The translations under genes were made by a program, and so were the position numbers. The notes under the pieces were generated by a model. That model saw only the letters and a list, made by a program, of their open reading frames with translations. It ran no database searches and was not told the DNA's origin. A stretch of DNA of 8,289 nt from Thermomicrobiaceae bacterium (GTDB lineage: Bacteria; Chloroflexota; Chloroflexia; Thermomicrobiales; Thermomicrobiaceae). The DNA lies in NCBI GenBank assembly GCA_007123655.1, contig SKKR01000198.1, positions 1-8,289 of the forward strand. The letters run 5' to 3'. Of the stretch, positions 1 to 5,872 are shown piece by piece (position 1 is the first letter of the stretch; every line of letters starts with the position of its first letter).

Positions 1-375
1 ATTCAGCAGTTCCAGATACCGCTCGTCTTCCTGAGTCAGCCCGCGGCCGCGCCCAAACGGGAGCCCGCGACCGGAGTAGACCTGCACTCCGTTTACCGTG
101 ACCACAATCTGCTGGTCAGCGAACCGGCGCTCGAGTTCCACCTGTTCTTCACCTGACACAAACGCCAGGCGAGCGGTCATCGAGGTGTCCCCGCGCCACG
201 GTACGTATCGATCCGGATCCGGAATGCCGAACAGCGTTCCCGTGAGCGCGGTCATCAGATGTGTCTTGCCTGCTTCATTCGGCCCGATAACGAGGTTCGG
301 CTCGCCGTCACGGAACCGGATTTCGACGTTCCGGTGCTGGGCGAACCCCTGCAGCTCGAATCGCTCCAACCTCAC
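1..375 (-). CDS. SbcC/YhaN-like ATPase B, N-terminal 125 residues (cut by window edge)
   Basis: This is the start of a second Rad50/SbcC-type ATPase, expected to work with the nuclease encoded just upstream (372-1520). Translation from the GTG at 375-373 gives an N-terminal ATPase lobe with a Walker A motif GPNEAGKT (residues 31-38) and the conserved block GRGLPFGRGRGLT (102-114). By hand count it is identical to the N-terminus of ATPase A at about 69 of 125 positions, aligned without gaps, so the two are diverged paralogues. The start is well supported: it overlaps the upstream stop in a GTGA junction and GGAG lies six bases before it, exactly as in pair A. The coiled-coil arms, any membrane hairpin, the signature motif and Walker B lie outside the window, so whether the gene is intact cannot be judged. 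The ATPase fold is certain enough; the DNA-repair role is inferred from the family. Confidence 0.9.
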   Translation of the reverse strand, partial: MRLERFELQGFAQHRNVEIRFRDGEPNLVIGPNEAGKTHLMTALTGTLFGIPDPDRYVPWRGDTSMTARLAFVSGEEQVELERRFADQQIVVTVNGVQVYSGRGLPFGRGRGLTQEDERYLELLN

Positions 376-1520
376 TCGGCACTCCGTTTCTGAAGCTGGA
401 TCAGTCCGAGCTGAAGCGCCAGTTCCGCTGTTTCCCGTTCTTCATCGCTTTGAGCGTTGGAGATGAGGTCCCGCAGTTCGCGAACGAACTGTCCACGTAT
501 CGTGCGCTCGTTTTCGATTTGCCTTACGTACCCGGCGTCAACTACGGAGGTCCGGTCGACCAGGCTGAGGTAACAGAAGTGGTGCGCGTGACGCGTTTCG
601 AGGTCCTCGGTGGCCGGAATCTCCTGGGGCGCACCGGTGAGTTCTACGGTCAGAATCGCGTTGTCATCGGCGAAATCAGTGATACGGTTCGCAATTTCAT
701 CTCCGCCAAGGCCGGTGCAGTCCAGCGACTGACGCCGGGCGGTTCTCCTGCCGCACGGAAGCCTTGAGAGCGAAGGCGGACCACCGGTGAACCGGAGCAG
801 AAGCACCGATCGTTCTCCCGTTTCGGTGGTGTCGAGCGGTTCCGGAGATCCCGGATAGGCGGCCATGCCGGGCTGCCCGTCGTTTATCGTCCGACTGCCG
901 TGGATGTGTCCCAGCGCGATGTAGTCGAGTTCTGTCGTTGCCAGGTCAACCCTCTGCAGCGGGAGATAGCGGTCAGCCACGTCGAAGTCCGGACGGGGAT
1001 CAACCGTGGCGTGCATCAGGCCGATGTGAATATCCCCGTCCCCCCGGCGCCGGAAGCCCGGAAGCACGTCCCGATGTCTGGTGTGGTCATGGGCGATGCC
1101 GTAGAGCCAGACGCTGTGTCCGGCAATTTCAAGCATTACCGGCTCCCCACAGGATGGCTCGCGAAACAGGATCGTGTTGGGCGGCAACGACTGGCGATAG
1201 ACAGAGTCCTCGTACCAGTAGCTGTCGTGGTTACCTGAGATCATGGCGACCTGGATACCGGCCTGGTTGAGCCGGTCCAGCCAGGCGAGGAATCTGGATG
1301 CGAGCGCGGGCTCCGGATTGTGCCGGTCGAACTGATCGCCGGCAAGCACCACCAAATGGACCTCGTGCTCTCTGGCCAGTGACCCGATCTGGTCGAGCGT
1401 ATCCAGCAGGTCCTGCTGGCGAGCCTGGCCCGCGTCTCCCCAACTGGCGAACGAGCGCCCCAGGTGGAGATCCGCCGAATGCAGCACGGTCAGGGGTCCC
1501 GAACTGGGTGCGCCAGACAC
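372..1520 (-). CDS. SbcD/YhaO-like metallophosphoesterase B
   Basis: Predicted Mn-dependent DNA nuclease subunit of the SbcD/Mre11/YhaO group (calcineurin-like phosphoesterase fold), 382 residues, likely cytoplasmic and paired with ATPase B. The metal-site motifs are complete: DLH (17-19), GDQFD (61-65), GNHD (96-99), a histidine in LMHATVD (H170) and GHIH (204-207). The family block YPGSPEPL follows at 222-229, then a C-terminal domain of about 140 residues likely to contact the ATPase. I chose the GTG at 1520 over the in-frame TTG at 1532, because GGAGG (1530-1526) lies five bases before the GTG and would fall inside the coding sequence if TTG were used. The stop overlaps the ATPase B start by 4 bases. 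It aligns without gaps to nuclease A across the catalytic domain, so the pair arose by duplication. The fold is clear; the cellular role and whether it cuts DNA in this organism are inferred. Confidence 0.93.
   Translation of the reverse strand: MSGAPSSGPLTVLHSADLHLGRSFASWGDAGQARQQDLLDTLDQIGSLAREHEVHLVVLAGDQFDRHNPEPALASRFLAWLDRLNQAGIQVAMISGNHDSYWYEDSVYRQSLPPNTILFREPSCGEPVMLEIAGHSVWLYGIAHDHTRHRDVLPGFRRRGDGDIHIGLMHATVDPRPDFDVADRYLPLQRVDLATTELDYIALGHIHGSRTINDGQPGMAAYPGSPEPLDTTETGERSVLLLRFTGGPPSLSRLPCGRRTARRQSLDCTGLGGDEIANRITDFADDNAILTVELTGAPQEIPATEDLETRHAHHFCYLSLVDRTSVVDAGYVRQIENERTIRGQFVRELRDLISNAQSDEERETAELALQLGLIQLQKRSAE
382..385 (-). promoter_or_regulatory. Ribosome binding site for ATPase B (inside nuclease B)
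   Basis: GGAG on the minus strand, six bases before the GTG start at 375. It lies inside the last codons of nuclease B (Lys-Arg-Ser). With the GTGA stop/start overlap it suggests translational coupling of the two proteins. The same arrangement occurs in pair A. Confidence 0.7.
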
Positions 1521-1525
1521 CGCTT

Positions 1526-1530
1526 CCTCC
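1526..1530 (-). promoter_or_regulatory. Ribosome binding site deciding the GTG start of nuclease B
   Basis: GGAGG on the minus strand, five bases before the GTG at 1520-1518. It overlaps the alternative TTG codon at 1532-1530, so it supports the shorter protein. Confidence 0.7.
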
Positions 1531-1570
1531 AATTCAAGTTGCTCGTGTGCGACCTGACCGCCACCGCTGC

Positions 1571-1598
1571 ATTCTAATCAAACATGTCCCCGCAGCAA
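1571..1598 (-). promoter_or_regulatory. Candidate promoter for pair B
   Basis: On the minus strand, TTGCTG (1598-1593) and TAGAAT (1576-1571) are 16 bases apart. TAGAAT matches the sigma-70 -10 consensus at five of six bases; the -35 matches only the leading TTG. Transcription would begin near 1564, about 44 bases before the GTG start of nuclease B. It would let pair B be transcribed independently of pair A. No experimental support is visible. Confidence 0.4.
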
Positions 1599-1720
1599 AC
1601 CCGTACAGCGAATGGAGGCGAAGCCGGGAACCTGCTGCGTTGCACCGAAAGCCATCCGGCCTTGGTCACGGCACGCGTCAGCTGATCTGCAAAGCAAATC
1701 CGGGAGTGGAACGCGAAGCG

Positions 1721-1759
1721 CCAGTCTACACAGACTGGGGTGAGGCCAGATGGCTGGCC
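1721..1759 (-). terminator. Two adjacent hairpins downstream of ATPase A (possible terminator)
   Basis: Two perfect inverted repeats lie 5 bases apart, starting 18 bases after the ATPase A stop. The first in the direction of transcription is GGCCAG-CCAT-CTGGCC (1759-1744; 6-bp stem, 4-base loop). The second is CCAGTCT-GTGT-AGACTGG (1738-1721; 7-bp stem, 4-base loop). Neither is followed by a T tract, so this is not a classical Rho-independent terminator. The stems could act as a U-tail-less terminator, protect the mRNA 3' end or attenuate read-through into pair B. The 1521-1776 gap otherwise holds only the promoter candidate and ribosome site of pair B. Confidence 0.4.
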
Positions 1760-1776
1760 GAGATGAGCTCCCGCGG

Positions 1777-4323
1777 TCAACCTGTAACCGGGATGTCCCG
1801 TCGGTCCAGACGTAGGACCGGTTCAAACCACTGTGTCCAGGACTCATCTTTACTGAAGAGGAAGATCTGGCGCTCTCTCGCGAGCTCCTGGATCAGATGC
1901 GCGGCGTTTTCGAGGCGTGCGGCGTCGAAGTTCACGCACGGGTCATCCAGCAACATGGGCAGATTGCGATCTCCGGACAGGGCATCGATCAGCGAGGCCC
2001 GGATGGCCAGATAGAGTTGATCCCGGGTCCCATGGCTCAGGAGATGGAGTTGAAGCCGATTCTGTCCATTCAGGTTGACCGAGGGCTCCATTGTTTCCGG
2101 ATCGAGGAAAACGCGGTCATACCGTCCGTTCGTTATCCGGTTCAAGTGAGCACTGGCGTGCTCGGCCACCCGATCGAGGGCTTCCCCGTGAAAGGCGTTG
2201 ACAGTCGCCCGCAGATCCTCGAGCGCGATCTGAATTGCTTCCGCCTCCAGTTCGACCGATTCGAGCTCTTCTCGCACGCATGATGCGTCAAACCGGAGCG
2301 CTTCGGCGTCGTCCGTCTCCTGTCCCAGCTTGCGCCGCTCGAGCTGGACCTTGTGGAGCCGGTCGTGGAGATGCCGATGCTGACGTTCAGCTTTTTCGAT
2401 CATATCCCGGTAAGTGAGGGCATCCTCGGCGTTCATCTGACTCAATTCGCTGAAGTCCCCGAGCAACGCTTCCTTGCGCTGAGCGGCGCTCGTGGCGCGC
2501 TGTTGCGCGGCGTTTCGTCGTTCGTTCAGCGATTTCAGCTCCTCGTCGTGGGGTGCGGGGAGTTGTTCGAGCAGGGACAGCGTCTCGCGATACTCGACAG
2601 CCCGGGTATAGAGCGCGTCCAGATCGGTCTCCTTGGCCCGATGCAGTAAGTTGTCCCGCTTGGCAAAAAGTGCCTGCAGCTCCCGCTCGGCTGATTCCAG
2701 CTTCGCGGAAGCGGAATCCTTCGTACCCCTCGGTGATTCCCTGTCGTCCAGCTCGCTCGATGCCTCGTCGATTTCGGGGAGTGATTCGAGACGAGCGAGC
2801 GTTTGAAAGTTCGTGTTGATCCGGTCCTCGAGTTCATCCAGCGAACGAGTGCCAGTCTTCTCCAGGAGCTGATCTCGAGTCCGGCGGAGGTCCTCCAGGC
2901 GCTCTCGCGATTGATTAATGTGTTCAACAAGCTGTTCCAGCTGTTCTTGAAACCGGTCCTTCGCGTTTTGATACCTGATCGCCCATCCTTTGGTCATGGA
3001 GAACCCAGCGAACAGGATGATCACCCCGATCGCAATGCCGAAAAACATCGCCTGGTCGATAAGCACCCCCAGCGCGAGCGACGTGGCGGCCACCGCAACC
3101 GAGAGCGTTCCGATAAGCGTGCGCACGACCGACGGGCTGAACACTTTCGTGGAATGCTCGGGTCCGTTCCGAAGTAGCTCGTCCCGCTGAAAGGCAAGAT
3201 TGTAGATTTCCCACTCGATCTGCTCGAACTGGCCGCTCATGCTGCGAACGTTTTCCGGGTCGACATCCTCCGGAATACTGTTCGCGTCGAGCATCTCCTG
3301 GAGAGACTCGCGTTCCTGTGCGATCTGCTGGTTGCGTTCGACGACGACTCGCAGGTCGGTAATTCTGGTCTTGGCCTGGTCGATCTGCCTTCCGAGTTCC
3401 TGGATCTCCTGTGGCTCCGGATCACCCTCAATCCGAAGGTAATCTCGTCGCCGTTCTGCGTCGTGGCGTTGTTCAAGATACCCGGAGAAGCGTTCGAGTT
3501 GCGATTCGAGATTGTTGCTGTCGGTCCGGGCCTGAATCTCCTCCGCCCGCAGGCGCTGTAACTCTCCGTACTTCTCCATCAGCTCGGAATACCACTGATA
3601 CGTACGTTCAGATTCCCTGATTCGCGTGCGAAGATCTTTCTCTTCGTCAGCCAGGGACGCAACGCGTTCCTGCAGTCTTTTCGCGGCGGCAATCCGGCGG
3701 TTCAGTTCTTCGAGCTGCTCGACAAGATCCTCTCGCTTGCGATTGGCGCGCTTGCCCGGGACTTTGATCAACTGATCAAGCCTTGACTCGAGGTCGGCGA
3801 TCGCCGTTTCATAGTCCGCTTCACGCGTACCGCTGACCAAACGCTTGAACCGGGCGGTGAACTCGCCGAGTCCACTGTCAGCGAGCAGCTCCTGTCCGAC
3901 GAACACGGTTCGCTCGAACACGTGAGGTTCCGAGAACCCGATCCACTCCGTCAGTAACGACCGGTACTGCTCGTCTTCCGCAGTCAGGCCGCGGCCGCGG
4001 CCGTACGGAAGACCACGCCCCTGAAAGACGAGCTGATGATCGATCCAGACCCGGACCTGATGGGTTGTGAAAAGCCGTTCAATCACGATCCGTTGATCGG
4101 GGACCATGAACGTGAGCTGTGCCGACATCTTGTATCGACCGTGCCAGGGTTCGAACTGCTCGGGGCGCAGAATGCCGAACAGCGTTCCGGTGAGCGCGCG
4201 CATCAGGTTGGATTTTCCGGCCTCATTCGGCCCAATGATAAGGTTCGGCTCACCGTGCCTGAACGAGATATCCAGGTGGTCATGCTGGGCAAATCCATCC
4301 AGCGTGAAGTGTTCGAATCTCAT
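1777..4323 (-). CDS. SbcC/YhaN-like ATPase A with a central membrane hairpin
   Basis: 848-residue SMC/Rad50-like ATPase, predicted partner of nuclease A. Visible parts: N-terminal lobe with Walker A GPNEAGKS (31-38); charged, probably coiled-coil arms at about 170-395 and 445-715; C-terminal lobe with signature LSHGTRDQ (762-769), Walker B LPMLLDDP (788-795) and D-loop VNFD (797-800). At the arm tip two hydrophobic stretches (about 402-421 and 426-444) are joined by a four-residue turn and look like a transmembrane hairpin. There is no CxxC zinc hook; the only cysteines are C682 and C796. The LS-GT-x-x-QLYLA signature and membrane hairpin resemble the YhaN type more than classical SbcC, which is usually over 1000 residues. 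The switch-loop histidine expected after Walker B is absent (FLFSKDES, 821-828). The ATG overlaps the nuclease A stop (ATGA), with GGAG six bases upstream. ATP-dependent control of a DNA nuclease at the membrane is inferred from family and neighbour. Confidence 0.92.
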   Translation of the reverse strand: MRFEHFTLDGFAQHDHLDISFRHGEPNLIIGPNEAGKSNLMRALTGTLFGILRPEQFEPWHGRYKMSAQLTFMVPDQRIVIERLFTTHQVRVWIDHQLVFQGRGLPYGRGRGLTAEDEQYRSLLTEWIGFSEPHVFERTVFVGQELLADSGLGEFTARFKRLVSGTREADYETAIADLESRLDQLIKVPGKRANRKREDLVEQLEELNRRIAAAKRLQERVASLADEEKDLRTRIRESERTYQWYSELMEKYGELQRLRAEEIQARTDSNNLESQLERFSGYLEQRHDAERRRDYLRIEGDPEPQEIQELGRQIDQAKTRITDLRVVVERNQQIAQERESLQEMLDANSIPEDVDPENVRSMSGQFEQIEWEIYNLAFQRDELLRNGPEHSTKVFSPSVVRTLIGTLSVAVAATSLALGVLIDQAMFFGIAIGVIILFAGFSMTKGWAIRYQNAKDRFQEQLEQLVEHINQSRERLEDLRRTRDQLLEKTGTRSLDELEDRINTNFQTLARLESLPEIDEASSELDDRESPRGTKDSASAKLESAERELQALFAKRDNLLHRAKETDLDALYTRAVEYRETLSLLEQLPAPHDEELKSLNERRNAAQQRATSAAQRKEALLGDFSELSQMNAEDALTYRDMIEKAERQHRHLHDRLHKVQLERRKLGQETDDAEALRFDASCVREELESVELEAEAIQIALEDLRATVNAFHGEALDRVAEHASAHLNRITNGRYDRVFLDPETMEPSVNLNGQNRLQLHLLSHGTRDQLYLAIRASLIDALSGDRNLPMLLDDPCVNFDAARLENAAHLIQELARERQIFLFSKDESWTQWFEPVLRLDRRDIPVTG

Positions 4324-5477
4324 TCCAGACTCCGCTTCTGCAACTGCGCCAGTCCGAGCTTGAGCGCGCGGGACGCGGAATCTCGTTCGCGGACCGAATC
4401 TGCGGACTCGATCCGAGCACGCAGCCGCCGCACAAACTGTCCGCGAATGGTCTGCTCGTGTTCTATCTGTCGTACGTATTCAGCGTCCAGCGGAAACGTC
4501 CTGTCCAGAATGGACAGATAGGTGAACCGATCCGAAAGCTGATCGGTCAGCGCACCGTTATCAACCAGCGACGGCGGGGAGCCAGTTAGCTCCACCCGCA
4601 GCAACACCGCGTCGTCCGCCATCTCACCGATGCTTGCAACGATCTGCTCCGGAGAAAGGCCGGTGCAATGCAGCTCTTCATGGCGAACGACACGCCTGCC
4701 GCAGGGGATCGTCGTCACCTCCGGCGTCCGGCCCGAAAACGAGAGAAGAACAAGGGACCGCTGCCCGACCTCGTCCAGGGTCAACGGCTCTGGTGAACCC
4801 GGGTAGGCGGCCAGGCCGGGAGAGCCTTCGTTGAAGGTTCGAAACTGGTGGTTGTGCCCGAGCGCGATGTAATCGAGTCCCGTTTCCTTGAGATCGTAGG
4901 ACTGAACCGGCAGATAGCGGTCTGATTCATCCATCTCCGGCGAAGGATCGACGGTCGCGTGCATGATGCCGATGTGAATGTGTCCGTCACCACGGCGAGA
5001 AAACCCCGGGAGAACGTCCTGATAGTGCGTATTGTTGTGCGCAATCCCGTAGAGGCGCACTTCCTGTCCGGCGATCGTCAGGTGCTCCGGCTCCTGGCAT
5101 AACGGGTCGCGGAACATGACTGTGTTGCCCGGGATCCGCTGGCGATAGATGGAGTCTTCGTACCAGTAGCTGTCGTGATCTCCGGGGATCATCGCTATCC
5201 GGATGCCCGCCTCGCTCAGGCGAGCTAGCCAGGCGTGAAAGCGCGAGACCACCGCCGTTTCGGGGTTGTGTCTGTCGAACTGGTCACCGGCGAGAAGCAC
5301 GAGGTGGACGCGGTGCTGCAGCGCAAGATCACCGATTTCTTCGAGCGTATTGAGAAGGTCCTGGCTGCGCGCCTGACCGGCGGTGCCCAGATGCCTGAAC
5401 GATCGGTCCAGATGGAGATCGGAGGTGTGCAAGACTCTGAACGACCCGGGCAGAGAAATCCGCGTCACTGGGTGCAT
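4320..5477 (-). CDS. SbcD/YhaO-like metallophosphoesterase A
   Basis: 385-residue calcineurin-like phosphoesterase of the SbcD/Mre11/YhaO group, first gene of pair A and probable nuclease partner of ATPase A. Motifs: DLH (20-22), GDQFD (64-68), GDHD (99-102), histidine H173 in IMHATVD, GHNH (207-210) and the family block YPGSPEPL (225-232). The third motif reads GDHD where most family members, including nuclease B here, have GNHD. The Asn is normally a metal ligand; Asp can also bind metal, so activity is not excluded. The C-terminal region (about 240-385) ends in a charged helical segment also found in nuclease B and may bind the ATPase arms. The ATG at 5477 has a weak AGGA ten bases upstream (5491-5488). 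A GTG three codons later has no better site. The gene sits behind an extended -10 element at 5520-5528 and overlaps ATPase A by 4 bases. Confidence 0.93.
   Translation of the reverse strand: MHPVTRISLPGSFRVLHTSDLHLDRSFRHLGTAGQARSQDLLNTLEEIGDLALQHRVHLVLLAGDQFDRHNPETAVVSRFHAWLARLSEAGIRIAMIPGDHDSYWYEDSIYRQRIPGNTVMFRDPLCQEPEHLTIAGQEVRLYGIAHNNTHYQDVLPGFSRRGDGHIHIGIMHATVDPSPEMDESDRYLPVQSYDLKETGLDYIALGHNHQFRTFNEGSPGLAAYPGSPEPLTLDEVGQRSLVLLSFSGRTPEVTTIPCGRRVVRHEELHCTGLSPEQIVASIGEMADDAVLLRVELTGSPPSLVDNGALTDQLSDRFTYLSILDRTFPLDAEYVRQIEHEQTIRGQFVRRLRARIESADSVRERDSASRALKLGLAQLQKRSLE
4330..4333 (-). promoter_or_regulatory. Ribosome binding site for ATPase A (inside nuclease A)
   Basis: GGAG on the minus strand, six bases before the ATG at 4323-4321 and inside the final codons of nuclease A. 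Spacing and position match the site of pair B, so the coupled start was kept after duplication. Confidence 0.7.
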
Positions 5478-5519
5478 AACATTTCGATCCTGACTCGCTG
5501 GAAGACAACCCCTTTATGT

Positions 5520-5528
5520 ATTGTAGCA
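5520..5528 (-). promoter_or_regulatory. Extended -10 promoter for pair A
   Basis: On the minus strand the sequence reads TGCTACAAT. TACAAT (5525-5520) matches the -10 consensus at five of six bases and is preceded by the TGn extension. The -35 region is weak (AAGACA lies about 20 bases upstream). Predicted start near 5513, about 36 bases before the ATG of nuclease A. Confidence 0.45.
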
Positions 5529-5551
5529 ATTCTGACCATTCTCGATGTCTT

Positions 5552-5563
5552 GAACAAGGTTTC
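5552..5563 (-). promoter_or_regulatory. Weak LexA/SOS-like box upstream of pair A
   Basis: GAAC-AAGG-TTTC matches seven of the eight fixed bases of the GAAC-N4-GTTC SOS box used by Gram-positive-type LexA. It lies about 27 bases upstream of the -10 of pair A, just before the -35 area. A one-mismatch match is expected about three times by chance in a window this long, so position is its only merit. Confidence 0.15.
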
Positions 5564-5795
5564 CGAACTTTATTGGGACCAACGTCACATACGCTGGGCA
5601 GGTTCCGGCGAGTCGGCGCCTGTTTTGACATCGAACGTTCGCAGCGGGGCGACCGTACGCTTCGACAACCCGCGGACATCTTTTGAGGTCTGCCAATGCC
5701 CCTGATGCACGCGCTTCCGGACCGCCCGTGGCCGGGAACCCACTTCGCCGATCGCGGCCGGCGACGCTGGACGGGCACGGGGTATCGGGAGCCAT

Positions 5796-5822
5796 TTCAC
5801 GGTCGGAGAAGGCTGGTATGAT
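5796..5822 (+). promoter_or_regulatory. Candidate promoter of the CoA-transferase gene
   Basis: TATGAT (5817-5822) matches the -10 consensus at five of six bases and is preceded by TGG, giving an extended -10. TTCACG (5796-5801) is a fair -35 (four of six) at a short 15-base spacing. Predicted start near 5829, about 44 bases before the ATG. Confidence 0.45.
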
Positions 5823-5859
5823 CCTGCTCAACCATTCGATGACAACGGCCTCACCAGCG

Positions 5860-5864
5860 AGGAG
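5860..5864 (+). promoter_or_regulatory. Ribosome binding site of the CoA-transferase gene
   Basis: AGGAG eight bases before the ATG at 5873. It favours this start over the in-frame ATG twelve codons later, which lacks such a site even though the conserved domain begins there. Confidence 0.65.
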
Positions 5865-5872
5865 CGGAGACG

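Larger units (their letters stand above)
5478..5872. other. Non-coding divergent intergenic region
   Basis: 395 bases between the oppositely oriented nuclease A and CoA-transferase genes. Both strands hold open frames, but none has a credible ribosome site with protein-like composition. The left part is AT-richer than the window average and carries the pair A promoter. The right end carries the CoA-transferase promoter and ribosome site. A perfect palindrome CGAACGTTCG lies at 5632-5641. Nothing else was recognised in about 5645-5790. Confidence 0.6.

Noticed and set aside
1574..1780. 68-codon minus-strand frame filling the spacer between the two pairs
   Set aside because: It starts at a TTG without a ribosome site, overlaps the ATPase A stop, runs through both hairpins, and its product has no protein-like pattern.
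1298..2014. 238-codon plus-strand frame spanning nuclease B, the spacer and the end of ATPase A
   Set aside because: It runs antisense to two well-supported genes, is rich in Arg/Pro/Ser as expected for a shadow frame, and shows no domain.
372..5477. Phage-defence island (nuclease plus SMC-like ATPase, as in some anti-plasmid systems)
   Set aside because: The genes are a YhaO/YhaN-type two-gene pair without the extra subunits of known SMC-based defence systems. No integrase, toxin, restriction or mobile gene is nearby, and the flank is housekeeping-like. Defence remains possible but unsupported.
5625..5630. Perfect TTGACA -35 hexamer on the plus strand
   Set aside because: No acceptable -10 lies 15-19 bases downstream, where the sequence is GC-rich. 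Probably chance.
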